From NCBI GenBank assembly GCA_944470555.2, contig OX104131.1, forward strand, positions 17,352,515 through 17,416,514: a stretch of DNA of 64,000 bases, in the 5' to 3' direction. The translations under genes were made by a program, and so were the position numbers. How positions within the stretch are numbered: position 1 is the stretch's first letter; each line of letters opens with the position of its first letter. Source of the DNA: Heterobilharzia americana (taxonomy: Eukaryota; Platyhelminthes; Trematoda; Strigeidida; Schistosomatidae). The notes under the pieces are model-generated. The model made no database searches and was not told the DNA's origin. It worked only from the letters and a program-made list of their open reading frames with translations. Positions 33,561-45,230 of the stretch are shown here, one piece after another.

Positions 33561-34481
33561 AAGAATCAACAGCGTAAATCTACGCTTTTCATGCACTGGT
33601 CAACGACAAGTCATCTACCCGAGCAAGTGGTATTAGCTCATTCGGTGGACGCATTCAAGGAGAAAACGGACCTTCACAAAGAAACCTACATCTAAGACTA
33701 ACTTGACCTAATATCCCTACTACTGAAGACTGAATTATGGTTCAAGGTAGGGTACTTTATCAAAAGTCGGAAAGTTAGGTACGTAATCCGAGAAGACTCG
33801 TCCCTTATATTCGGAGAAATTAAAAGTATAAAATCTTTCTGGGACTTACTATAGTACATAACCGCCAAAATACGTTACAATCAACAGAATTGAACTTGAT
33901 ATAGGTAGGCTTGCCGGCTTCCACAGTAGAGCGTCTATGATGATAGCCACTATACCAACAGTGTGCTAATGAATAAAGATTTAGGTGGTCATACTTACAG
34001 AGGAGTGATTGTACCATGACGGAAGTGCTTTTAACTCTGATTCGTTAGCTAACAAACCTTTATCCACCATGAAAATACCCCAGAACAAAATGCATACAAT
34101 CTGAAAGATGACAATTAGCATCCACTTACTAGATCGGCTGTAAACACCAGGGCGTACATAGCACTGTGCGTTTTGTGCATATTACAGTACTGTAAAGGAG
34201 TTGCGAAGGCATAATAGACTATCTGCAACAACTGGGATAATAAGTTTCAGTATTGTAGTTATATACTATTGTCAGGATTGTAAGGAAGCGTAGCAGTAAT
34301 GAAAAATCCTTGAGGGAAAATGTTCTACCACCATTGATCACGTTATGACTGTAGTAAAATATATATATGAAGAACGTCAAAGCCAATACGCGAAAAAGTA
34401 TGCCGTAGGTAGCCGCCATCAAATCTCGCTGACCAACCTTAATAAAAAGTGTTACACCTAATTGCGACCTTACCAAACAAA
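33561..34481. other. No recognised feature
   Basis: AT-rich; short frames with no motif. Confidence 0.4.
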
Positions 34482-34830
34482 GGATCCAATATCCAATATT
34501 GATAGTGCGAGCGTAGAAAACTAGTAGTTTTTGATCTCTCGCGTCTAGTTCTTAGGGCTTGGTTCCAGTTGTTCGGTTCACTCCTGCAGTGGACGAGGAA
34601 ATACCCTCTGCTTTCTTGCTTTTAGCTTCGGTGAGGTGGATGTTTTGTGGGTTAGTAGGTTGTAATTTGTAGAGTGATTAGGGAGCTACGGGCTGCTGGG
34701 AAGTTTAGAGAACAACCGTGACTCCTGTCTGTGTAGGTACCTGAAAGAGAATATTAAGGTAGTGGTAAAGGAATGAAGAGAGAAGAAAGGAAGAGTTAAA
34801 AAAAATAAATAAATAAATAAATAAATAAAT
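34482..34830 (-). mobile_element. CR1-clade element, 3' end only
   Basis: The reverse complement matches 47300-47606 closely across its whole length. Both copies end in the same short repeat (ATATTGG twice on the element strand; plus form CCAATATCCAATATTG at 34486-34501), which is the kind of short tandem tail CR1 elements use instead of poly-A. No protein-coding part remains in this copy. Confidence 0.8.
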
Positions 34831-34914
34831 GAAATAAAATAAAATAATAAAAAAAAAATAAAATAAAATAAAATAAAATAAAAAATAAAAAATAAATAAA
34901 TAAAAAAAAAAAGG
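34800..34914. repeat. A-rich low-complexity tract
   Basis: AAATA/AAAATA units at the 5' truncation of the CR1 3' end. Its reverse complement makes phenylalanine/tyrosine-rich frames that are not genes. Confidence 0.85.
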
Positions 34915-35129
34915 ATGTTCAATATCAGTAGCGTCCACCATTCTTCACTTCTAAGAATCTACACTTCGAACTCTTCATTTCATACTGCAGTTCGTTTATT
35001 CCTTTTTACTTTACTCCCTACGTGGCCCCTGTTGCTGATAAGGAATCGGGGAGCTTGAAACCAAGATTTCACTGGTGAACATATTGTAGCCTTAGCATAT
35101 TTTTTATTATCCAGTTTTCAGCAGCTGCT

Positions 35130-35345
35130 TTAGCATATTTTATAAATTATGCAATTTCCTCCCTCTTGCTTCTAGGTCTTGCGGAATGGTTCCAGGTCTT
35201 TAGTGGATTCTGATACCGTAGATTCATCCTCGCCCCAACTGCAGATATGGCGTAACAACTAGAGGTTTGGATGCTGGTTAAATTTGTAGAGGAGTGTGTG
35301 ATCCGTCCAAAAACTGCAGTGAAGATGAGCTCTTTAGGTGTCATG
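35130..35345 (-). repeat. Second, diverged CR1-type 3' end
   Basis: Similar in layout and partly in sequence to 34530-34690 (blocks TCTAGGTCTT, TGGTTCCAG, AATTTGTAGAG), same orientation. An older copy of the same or a related 3' end. Confidence 0.45.
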
Positions 35346-36499
35346 TCTATAGACAGTTATTCGAACCATTCTTATAAGGAAGATTAGCAGATTCAAAGGA
35401 TAACCAGTGAAAACAAAAGAGAAAAATAAGGGGTAAAAAGAGGGATAGGCTTGGAATGAAAAATGTGGGTAGATTCAGGGGAGGATGGAGAGAAAGCAGT
35501 GATATGCGGATCCCGAATGAGTGGTATTATATCAAAGAGAGTAAGAGAGAGGGGAAGGAACGAGGAAAATTAAGGTATGAGTGATGGAAATCGAAATGGC
35601 AAAGATACTAATAATGAGATGGTAACTAGAGGGATGAGGCACCTAATGAATATGTAAAGGATCGGATCAAACGGACATAAGTGTTGCCAGTAGTAGGTAA
35701 TCAGTGCGAAGGCAATAGTGTTAGATCGGCGCGATGTCAGTCAGTTGCTTCGGTTCAATTAAACGATCGCAAGCCCTATGTTGCTGCGTTGCTGCCCATA
35801 CCCTTCTTGAAGTCATAAACAGATGCAGCGGCGGTTACCTCGGCAATTATTACATCCCAGTGGCCACAGACTTTGGGTGGAAAAGAACTTAAATGCATCC
35901 CAATTTCTCTGGGTTTTCACGGGTTTCATCATGGTGACCTTCGGGCACCATTCTTCACAGCCGGTGATTAGGACAGCTTGGTATCTTGTGAGCTATTATC
36001 GAGTAGCCACATATCCTGCGGTAACCGACCGTCTAAAGGGAGAGGCCCTCTATTTTATCCTCTTGTGACATCCTCGACTTCGTACCGAAGCTGTAGGGTA
36101 GCTTCCGCCAGAAACACCCGTACGTATTCCCAGCCACGGTCGAGATCCACCACTGAAAGTCTTTGGGTTGGACCACAATCGAGAAACGCGTAAGCTGGGG
36201 CTCTTTGATATCACGGAAGACATGGCACCAGTGCGAGAAAGGGCACTGAACCATATGCTTCCCACTACGGCATCTGGTAAGCGTAAGGAGCTTCAGCACG
36301 CAGTCATGACTAATGTTGCTGGCGCATCCTTAACCCACTGCTTCTTTAACATAATCGGGCATCGTTTGGGAAGACGCTTCCTGTAATCTCACTAACCATT
36401 TCGGAGTGACTGTGACCGACATCCCTTCCAATGTTCACTGCCAGCCTTATGCCTAACAATACTAACCTTGATTCACGCCATTCGTTTCGCTAGGCTTTC
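35346..36499. other. No firm feature; overlapping frames on both strands
   Basis: The part 35823-36386 has open frames of 71-88 codons on both strands, suggesting worn element coding sequence. I cannot assign it. It may be the upstream (gag-side) part of the Gypsy element or an unrelated ruin. Confidence 0.35.
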
Positions 36500-37890
36500 A
36501 CTATCGCTGATGTAGTCACTGGTATAACCAGACTGGATCTCTCACAACACTACAAGTTGCTGGTAGGTGCACCTAGGCATAGGTTGATCGATTCTACTAC
36601 AACACCTTTTTCTGGTGTTGTCACTACTACATTTTTTGTCAACCCGGTATATTCCAACCCAAGCATGCTTCACTTCCATTACCCTGTCACTTCCTGATAT
36701 TTTACGCCATCATCTATTGTCTTGCGCAATTTCTACCGTTTCGCACCATATAACGTCAACGGGTACACTAGTTTCGTCAAACCGCGACGTTTCCCTCCAA
36801 ATAAACTGCAAGCCGTCAAGGCTGATTTCCACCATGTCCCGGAAGGGGGTGTCGCTAGACTTTCTAGTGGCCTATGATCTTCTCCCCTGAATGTAGCCCG
36901 GAAAAAAGTGGTGCGGACTAGCGGCTTAGTGTTGGATACCGACAAGTCAACACTAAAACCATTTCGCACCGTCACCCAGTGCCTCGTATCCATGAGTTGA
37001 TTGCTACTCAGAAAGGTACGACTGTCTTCTGCAAACTTAATCTGACTCGTACTTGTCATCAAATACCAGTTCATCCAGTAGATGCTTCGAAGACGACAGT
37101 CACTACGCCGTTCGACCTGCATGCATTTCAGACAACAGAAGGCTGGATAGACTTTTCAGAGCCTGATCCATGACGTCTTGTGCGGCTTGGATCTCCCCCA
37201 CCTGGAAGCTATCCTCATTGGGACTGCGGGTCGAACTGCCATTGCATGCCTTGGTCAACTTTCATTTTCACTCAATCCAGCTAAGTGCCAGCTTGGTATC
37301 GATTCACTAATCTGCCCTGGTCATGCGATTGGCAGGGGTGGTATTCGCGTATTACCTGGAAGGACGAAGGCCACTCAAGTTTGTCCACTGCTGACATCTA
37401 CTAAAGTGGTGCGTAACTTCATCGTTGTGGTGAGTTATTGGCCGTCTCGTCTTCAGTGTACCCACATTTCGAATGCACCACCTAACCTGGCTAAATGTAT
37501 CCGCAAAACTCTTAATATGACTCCAACGGAGCTACAAGCACTTCACAAGATCGAAAACATGATAACAGTGGTGACAACGTTGGTTCATCAAGACAGACCC
37601 TTCATCTCGGCATCGCTGTTGATGCTTCTGACATGCTTATTGAGGCTGCACTGCATCAGGTTATGTATGACACTTGAATTCCTCTTGCAATCTTCTTCTG
37701 GGAGTTATCCACATGCGAACGGCGGCACAGCATTTTTGGTTGCGAAACCTTTGCTGTTTATGCCTCCGTCAAACATTTTGTTCGTTCTGCGGAAGGTAGT
37801 AATTTTGTCACAGTTTCCCTTGACACACGCACTACACACCACAAAAATCAAGTGGTCAATCCAGCATATGGAATCTATTTAAAGACCCCT
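36500..37890 (+). pseudogene. Ty3/Gypsy-type LTR retrotransposon pol, degenerate
   Basis: In order on the plus strand, with frameshifts: a protease-end block (ADVVTGITRLD, LSQHYKLLVGAP, RLIDSTT at about 36500-36600); the RT entry block (VKPRRFPPNKLQAVKADF at about 36775-36825; SPE and KKSGAD); HPVPRIHELIATQKGTTVFC and LNLTRTCHQIPVHPVDAS (about 36975-37090, matching the conserved YHQIPV motif); TTVTTPFDLHAF; then LNPAKCQLGIDSLICPGHAI (37268-37330), typical of the RT end; and a RNase H start (GIAVDASDMLIEAALHQ at about 37608-37665). The YxDD region is lost. LTRs and integrase were not found. Confidence 0.75.
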
Positions 37891-39329
37891 CCGGTGGTTT
37901 ACACTTCAGTTAAGAGGAATGTATGGATTTCCACACCTTAGACAAGTAATGCGTGTACTAACCCATCTATCGCATTCTTCCTTTTTCACCCGGTTCCAAT
38001 AAAGACTGTTGTCCAGAGTTCACCAGGAAAGATGGTTTCAAATGTCCCAACTCCTTCAACCCTTCACATAGCTTGGCTCTGGACAGCATATCAGTTTTCA
38101 TATTCACGAAATGTGCTGATGTATCATGTCAACCATCAACTAATATGCCTAATAAATTGTCTTCGGAAAACACCATACTGATTGCCCGGTAAGACATTAA
38201 GATAACCCCTGTTCTCCAGGGATATGTCTGAAATTCCGCCAAGTTGTGGCTGCTTCCCCACTCCTGAAAATAATGGAGAGGCTGATAATACCTCTGCTGG
38301 AATTTGTATATGAAACCTTGGAAGATCTCAATCAATTTGGATGCAAAAAAAGCACTCTGGATCCCACCACTCTCTTATATTACAGTACTGCTTATAACTG
38401 ACAGAAACACAGTATATCAAGTGTGCCTTTTAAGAGTGCATTTCAGTAGCTGATTTCGTCACAAGACCTCCTTTGCTGGATAAGCTAGCCGTGGCAAATA
38501 CCGAGTTCGGACGTCTGGCTGGCTGCTTTCCTATTTCCATGAAATCAAACGGATGTAGATGTTTTTGAAGCTAGGAAATGGACTATAAAAAACAAATACT
38601 GCTTTTAACATTCAAACGAACATAAAGTTTTAGTGATGCACGTTTTGAAATAATATGTAGAACCACTACACAAAATGCCAGTGAAGGTGACAGAAACAAC
38701 TGTGTGTAAGGCGAAAGGAAATAATAATTAGCACCAACCACCGTAGAATAGTTTAATGTAACCAAACAGAAATTAATGGCCTTTCAAACAAAAAGTGGTT
38801 CATGTTTAATGCTTGTACAATTAGCCTAATTTTCCTTCTATCTCGAGGCTGAATGGGTATATTTTTATGTTTCCAGTTTATCCTGCTCGTTATTTATGGG
38901 CAACATTATTCACGCGCATTTGATTTTGTTGCCTTATGAGCACTGTTAGTTAGCGCTTCCTCAGAATCGCCTTTGTTTAAGTTGTTAAAACTTAAATATG
39001 TTGCCTTTTATTATTCACAAACTGTAATTTGGTCTTCCTGGCTTGTTTTCTACGCGTCATATGCGTCCTCCAGCTCTTCATTTTACGGTGGGGAAATTTG
39101 TGGCCCACGCCGATGGTCTTGGTTCTGTCATGCTCTCCGAGTTTAATCGTGAAGCTTTCATTGTCTTTTCAGACAACATCATCAGCACTAACATCAGTAT
39201 GAATTGAGTTAACAATATTTCTCCGTGAGCGATTCGGTAGCCTTCTCTGACGAAGTTGTTGGTGACTGGTTGTTTCGGTCATTCGTAGTTTCATTAACTA
39301 CATAGATTTTCCTTATGGCCATTTCTCGG
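37891..39329. other. No recognised feature
   Basis: No convincing continuation of the Gypsy element and no other motif-bearing frame. Confidence 0.4.
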
Positions 39330-39625
39330 CTAAACTGGGGGGAAGAAATCCACTGGTATCACTGATATATGGATTAGTTGCAGAAGAGGTGATGCGGAGA
39401 ATGAAAGCCATCATTTTAGCAGTAATCAAACCTAAAATTTGGATCCGATGTGTGGACATTACTTTTTTTTAGAAGAGATGGTTTAGAAAACATTTGCAGT
39501 TTGATCAACAAAGTTTTCAACGACGTCCAGTTCACAATAAAAAAGAAGTCAAACAACCAACTGCCGTTCCTAGATGTTTTGGCAAGTAGAATTACTGGTG
39601 AGAAACCGTACAAGTTCACTGTCTA
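39330..39625 (+). pseudogene. Penelope-like RT fragment, cut by an RTE 5' end
   Basis: Plus strand: GGRNPLVSLIYGLVAEEVM (a GSPLSP-like block), PKIWIRCVD (a degraded catalytic YVDD region), then SLINKVFNDVQFT and NQLPFLDVLASRI. This is the standard Penelope RT order. One frame shift lies after the catalytic block. It ends where the RTE copy starts at about 39626, so the RTE inserted into it or replaced its end. Confidence 0.7.
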
Positions 39626-42180
39626 CTGGCCGGTCCTCAGCCCAGACAAAGAGGGAAGGTTGGGCACACAGCTAGCGACCATATCCCGGGACACCAATCC
39701 AACAGCTGAAGAAACTTCAAAGCACAAAGTGCAAAATATAAAAACTTACTCCCTGCTGGAGTTGGAGGGACGAAATGATGCCAGTTGGTGAAAGTCTTCA
39801 GGAGCCAACTGGCCGATGTGTCTTCTCACCATGAAAGCAAAAGTAAACATGCAGACACGGAATGTCCGCACTATGTTTGAATCTAGTAAGGCTGACTGGA
39901 TTGAGAAGAAGACGAGAAGGTATAGCATAGAAATTGCTGGGAATCTGAGGAAGTGGATGGAATGGAAGTGGACTGTTCTAACTGTCAACTCAGTAATCTA
40001 CTCCAATATTGTCACCCAGACAACAAACACGGGCACGGCACGCTGAGTTTTCGAATGGTCATCATGATGTCCCCAACAGTATCGGAGGCTCCTCCTCATG
40101 CAGTGTGAATCAATCTACTCACGCAAGATCATGACAGCAAGATTCCAATCAAAAAGAAGGAAAGTTACAATCAGACAATGCCACGCTGTGCCCCCTACAA
40201 ATAATGCAGATCAAGAGAAGAAGAAGGAATACTAGGGACAGCTGCTACCACTGCTGGACAAGACTCTACCCAAGGTGGCGATAGTGACATCAAAACTCTA
40301 ATGGGCGGGGTGACATGAATGCAAAAATAGGAGCGAACAACACAGGAGAAGAACTCACCATGGGTCGAGAAGTGCACGGTGAAATGAACGAGAGTGGAGA
40401 ACTGTTTGCAGAATTCTGCGCATTCAACGATTTGGTGATTGGGAGTAGTGTGTGAAAACGCAAGGATATTCACAAAGTGACATGGATTTGATTTCGTTAG
40501 ATGGAAACACCATACTAAAAATCAGATCGACCTCACCTCAATGTGAAGAAAGTGGAGATGCAGCCTACTGGACACGAGATGAAGGGGAGCAGATGCAGGT
40601 TCAAACTACCCACTATCTGGTGAAAAGAACTTCCAAAATCAGGTTGGAATCCGTCAGAGAAGCTGGTGATAGACCAAAGTTCGAGTTCAACACCCAGAAC
40701 AGAGGCTGAAGGACAAAACTACAAGCGACATCTCCACGCCAACCATCAAACAAAATGGGACACGTTAGGCAACGCCCCTGAAGAAACAAGAGTGGGAGAA
40801 CACTGGAACTCTTTGACAGGGATGCGGAGAGAAAACTGCATAACCGTACTAGGAAGGAGGAGGAAAGAAGACAAGGAATGGATCTCAACGGACACATGTA
40901 AGCTGAAAGGGGGGGGCGGAAGGTGGTGAAGCAGGTGATGAACCACTTCAAGGATGAACAACGAAAAGAAGAACTAGGCACAACCTATAAAACACTGGTC
41001 AAAGAAGTGAAGAGGAGTGCACGCGAAGACAAAAGGCACTTCTATGACACACTGGCAAGTGAAGCAGAACAGGCTGCGGGTAGGAGAGACCTGACAACAT
41101 ATCAAGCAACCAGGTTGCTATCTCGGAAGAGATCAACACAGATGAGACCAGTGAGAGATGGAGAGGGAAACCTGGTTACCAAAGAGGAGAAACAAAGAAA
41201 GGGATGGGCCGACCGAGTTCAAAGAACCCTCGGAGTGACCACCATCACTACATGCAGATCGCCCAGTAATACCACCAGCTGCCCAGCCACAGAATTACAA
41301 GTGATCACAAGTCCTTCGACAAAAACAGAAGTGAATTCCTGAAAGCCAGGAGAGCAGCAGGACCAGGCGGAATTCCTCCAGAAGTACTGAAAACAGAAGC
41401 AAAAACAACAGTAGCGGACACGCTCACACTGTTGCACAAGTTTTAGGAAGAAGCAAGAGAAGGTATTTGATGACTGATTGGAAGAAGGCCTACCTGGTCA
41501 AACTCTCAAAGAGGGGCGATCTAAGTCTTTGCACGAACTAGCGGGAAATGATGCTTCTATCCGTAACACGCAAAATATTAGGACGCATTATCCTGGAAAG
41601 ACCAAAAGAGGCCCATTGGCTTCAGGAAGTACAAATCATGTGCGGATCAAATTGCAACGCTACGCTACGCATCATATAAAAAAGCATGGAATGGCAGTCA
41701 ACTCACCACCTCACCTCAGCTTCATCTACTTTGAAAAGGCCTTTGACAGCGTTGACCGAGAAGTAATTTGGAAACTGCTCCAACACTACGGAATACCACA
41801 AACTTTTACCAACCTCATCCAACGACTATATGAAGACTCAACATGCTAAGTAATTCACAATAGGAGGCTCAGTGATGCTTTTGAAGTGAAGACAGGAGTG
41901 AAACAAGGTTGTCTGCTATCACCCATGATATTCCTGATTGTGGTCGAATGGACCATGCAACAAGCTGTGAGGAGTGAGAAGAGAGACATATGCCAGGTGG
42001 ACAGATGAAAAGACAACAGAGGAGGATTTGGATTTCCCCGGTGATAATTTGTGTCTAAAGTTGCGCAAACTCAAAGATCTACACGCAAAAACTAACAGGC
42101 TGGCAGAAGAGGTGAGGCAACGAGGACGGGAGTTCCTTCAGATGAACGTACGGCAACAAAAAAAGTCGGCACATCCAAAG
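39626..42180 (+). mobile_element. RTE-A retrotransposon, degenerate, 3' part missing
   Basis: Begins with the RTE leader (GGCCGGTCCTCAGCCC at about 39628) and the N-terminal ETSKHK block. Endonuclease remnants: MKAKVNMQTRNVRTM near 39832, ENGELFAEFCAFNDLVIGS-like at 40380-40445. Linker: HWNSLTGM to KEWISTDT and the long open stretch 40923-41342. RT: FEKAFDSVDREVIW (about 41730-41772), IQRLYEDSTC, VKTGVKQGCLLSP-like (41885-41925) and a worn EEDLDFPGDN (42023-42052). It stops just after the KTNRL block, where the SEC63-derived segment begins. Confidence 0.88.
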
Positions 42181-42467
42181 GAAGATGCATTGGGATTTTC
42201 CTTCTCATGTCTCTTCTCCGATTACTTTTGGAAACTGGAGTAGATTACGTTTCTTCTAATATTGAATGAAAAGACTTATTCTTAAAGATATTACGTGTTC
42301 TGATAGACCACAGAATCGACATTTCATAGCAGACATCACAACTTCGATAAGAATTGATAAAAGATGTAGTGCGATCATTCTAGGTTTTAGTGGGAACTAT
42401 CTCGTCCAGAGCAGCATCTGACAATCCAAATTATTTTTGGAGTTCCTATTTAAGACGCTGTTTATCA

Positions 42468-42640
42468 TGGACTGGAGGACCATTGAAGACCTGGAAGCAC
42501 TTGACAGCTGTTTCATCCTAGTATGTGGCTCCGCTGCCTTGTGTACTCACGACTCTACCAGGGATCAAATCCAAGACCTCCGGATTTCTTGGCGAGCATG
42601 TCACCACTGAACTTGTGAGTTGGAATCTACTCGTTCATAA
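42468..42640 (-). repeat. Hammerhead-SINE within the duplicated segment
   Basis: Minus strand: a tRNA-like head with a GGGATCAAATCC-type B box (plus view 42570-42585), then the decayed CATACTAGG-type hammerhead region (plus form CTGTTTCATCCTAGTATGTG at 42518-42537). The same insertion is present in the partner segment at 62851-63023. Confidence 0.75.
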
Positions 42641-42918
42641 TTTCGTAATTTAGTGCAACCTTCATCCAATGCCACCGTTGAGTATTTGTTCTCACGTTCA
42701 ACTTGATTTGCTCCACTGGTCACAGTTTCTCATCAGAACTTCGGGAGACCTATCTCAAAGAGCGTCACCAACGAAATTTGCTCAGTTGATGAAATTAACT
42801 CAACCAATAAACGCAACTATATCCTGTTTATTTGTTACTGTTCATATTGCTCGGCTGAAAAGAGCGATATTCTTCTACAGATATTTACTGTATTTTGTAA
42901 TCTTTTTTATTCTTCCAG

Positions 42919-43232
42919 AATTACCGAATCATATCAATCCTACTGATTCATCTTGTCAACCAAAGCTTCATACGAATGACAAGATTGGATCTATTCACTC
43001 ACTTCCTATTATTGAAAATGTGAATTGTGGATCAGATGAAACAAAAGTGGAAACAGCAGGCATGACAGTAGTAGATGGTTCTGCTGAATCACCTCCTACT
43101 GTCTCATCAGTAAACACAGATAAATCTTTGTCTTCAAGTAGAACACCTGTTAAACCATTGTGTAAATCCTCAAGTATGATGAATTCAAAAACACACTCTA
43201 CACATGTTGTACACTGTCCGTATTTCCCAGTG
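42919..43232 (+). pseudogene. Duplicated SEC63 exon, orphan copy
   Basis: A 314-nt exon copy, identical at every base to the SEC63 exon at 62572-62259. It encodes the Ser/Thr-rich linker and the conserved end THVVHCPYFPV. The acceptor (TTTTATTCTTCCAG) is retained. The donor is GTGAGT here and GTAAGT in the gene. No other SEC63 exon lies on this strand, so the copy cannot make the protein. It lies inside a longer open frame (42669-43286), whose first 83 codons are intron read-through. It could still be spliced into a chimeric transcript. Confidence 0.85.
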
Positions 43233-43440
43233 GTGAGTTTAACTGTTTTAAGCACATGTACGCGGTTAGTGATGGGCTCTGTTTAGTGAATAGTTATATC
43301 ATTATCATTTTGACTATCTGAGATAACCGTGATTTGGTAGACTTGTATTGTTACTGAGCGGTGATTGAAGGATTCTAACCAGCGAACACCAGGTTTCCGG
43401 CTGGGTAATAAAAAAAGAATGATTTACAGTTAGTTTACTT

Positions 43441-43676
43441 CTGCTGAACGTAGAGAAGATAGAGGCGATGAAGATACCCAACCAACAACAACAACAACAA
43501 GAAGCACCATCAACAGGAGAAATCTAAAGCTGGTTGTCTCTTTTACCTACCACCTAAGCAGCATCGTTCCAACTACAGGTGGCGACACAGATGAAGACGT
43601 CAAAGCCAGGATAGGAAAGACAGCAATACTGGCCTCCATCAATCTGAAATAATCAGTGTGGAGATCTACTGCTCAG
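43441..43676 (+). mobile_element. RTE-A fragment at the end of the duplicated segment
   Basis: From AACGTAGAGAAGATAGAGGC through the glutamine-rich CAACAACAACAA stretch to AGATCTACTGCTC. It matches the GGCT-expanded subfamily copies, but ends at the duplication edge rather than at a tail. Confidence 0.85.
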
Positions 43677-44735
43677 GCAGGAAAATAAAGCGTCAGAATC
43701 AACGTGCTGGTGTCTTATACTTCCTCAACAGCAAGTCATAGGTGGAAGCATCAATAGTCAGTGTGAACGTGGAATATTTTTTGCAATGGATTCTCGATGA
43801 TCATGAGGTCTTCCAATTCTGAAATCTCTGTATGCGTCTTAGTGATAGGAAACTTGGTGGTAAATAAATTTTACAAACAGTAACGTCGGTTCCAGATTAT
43901 AAGCGGATCAATTTAGATACATATATCAAGAAATAACTGTGAGGGTCATCCTAACGACAACGCAAGTAATCAACTAGACCTCGCTACTTTGTAAAAATCT
44001 GTCTTTTTAGGGCAAATATAGAGATCTGATCGATCATTTCAGTTGTTATTAGGGTGATCTTTAGAAGTTACATCATATTAGGAGTGATGAGGAACTGAAC
44101 GTGATAGTAGGCGTTATCAAGCTGTGTATGATAAATATTCATGGGAATATAGAGTGTAGGGGATTGTTGTATCCACAGTCAGAGAGAATGAGAGCTGCAA
44201 CCAATTCATTTCTAATGTCCTTCATAAGTCCCGTTTTTCCTCACTCATTGATATTCTGATTAAACCACATACATGTTTTAGGCTTTGTACACTTTCCATA
44301 AATTTTTCTAAGTACAAATGATCGTGCATTTTGTAGGCTCACAGTGTGACTTCTTCTTGTCCCTGAATCAGCTGCCGTGACGTTAGTAGGAGGACATTGA
44401 AAACGAGCAAAACACCTGCTGAGATGGCTAAACACATTTCTATATTTGATGAAAAACTACCTTTCTAGTCGGTATACTGAAATCTGATTTTTTTTATCAT
44501 TTCAACACTTGTTAGGGTGGTCATCAATGTTACTCTGTTATTAGCTGTAAGATCGATTAGCACGTTGCAATCCAAGGAATAATAATAGTCGCGACCAATG
44601 TTTGGCGTTTCCCTCAGTCCGCTAATCATAGGACTAAACAGGAAACCTAAACCAAGGTTAAGAACAGAACAACTAGCCAACCAGTCAACCCAGAGAAACC
44701 ACAGGAAGATAAAGTGGTAGCATGATTCAAGGTTG
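43677..44735. other. No recognised feature
   Basis: Nothing identified up to 44465. An open frame of 116 codons (44815-44465, minus) starts MQVGVFHCGKIQKLRDE and has hydrophobic stretches. I know no match for it, and it overlaps what may be CR1 leader sequence. Confidence 0.35.
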
Positions 44736-45230
44736 GCGCGCTCCTTGAGTAGTGAGGTGTTTCGCTCGTCTCTCAGCTTTTGGATTTTTCCACAATGAAA
44801 AACTCCCACTTGCAATACTCAATCTAAAAACATCGAACGTTTGCAGCACTTCTGTCCGTCCACGCACCTCACCCCTGCGCATTCGTCAGCTCACTCCTCA
44901 ACAGTTGAAAATTGGCATTATTATTCCTTTGAACCAACCGGTCTACCTCCTGTCAGTGGTTCTTGGGCGTTTCAGCTGCCAAACTGCCTTAGCTCTCGGT
45001 TCTCCTCGGAGGTCATTCCCCAGGAAATATCTTTCCTGGTTATACATACGCATCTGGAGCTTACGGTTAAACTCGTTGGTCAAGAGCAGAGGATCAAGTG
45101 ACAAGTGTCTGAAGGTGAGCCAACATAAATTATCTTCCCTTTTCTATTCTGTCCTTTTGCTGCATTCAGTCTTCAACCCTCTTATTGTTGTTAACTACTT
45201 GTTTTCCCAAGAAGTTTATATCATAGCGAC

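Larger units (their letters stand above)
42180..43676 (+). repeat. Inverted duplicate of a SEC63 intron-exon segment (partner 61815-63311)
   Basis: The reverse complement of 61815-63311 aligns here without gaps (position sums are constant at 105491) with about 1-2% mismatch. It carries a SINE (42468-42640), one SEC63 exon (42919-43232) and the first part of an RTE 3' fragment (43441-43676). The edges are abrupt: GGAAGATGCAT on the left and ACTGCTC on the right. Confidence 0.93.

Noticed and set aside
34686..34941. Phenylalanine/tyrosine-rich frames resembling membrane proteins
   Set aside because: Artefact of the AAATA low-complexity tract at 34800-34914.
35823..36386. Candidate Gypsy gag
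   Set aside because: Frames are open on both strands, but no zinc-knuckle or other gag motif is visible. Left unassigned.
42669..42918. First 83 codons of the long open frame around the SEC63 exon copy
   Set aside because: They lie upstream of a clear splice acceptor, so they are intron. The same applies to 62822-62573.
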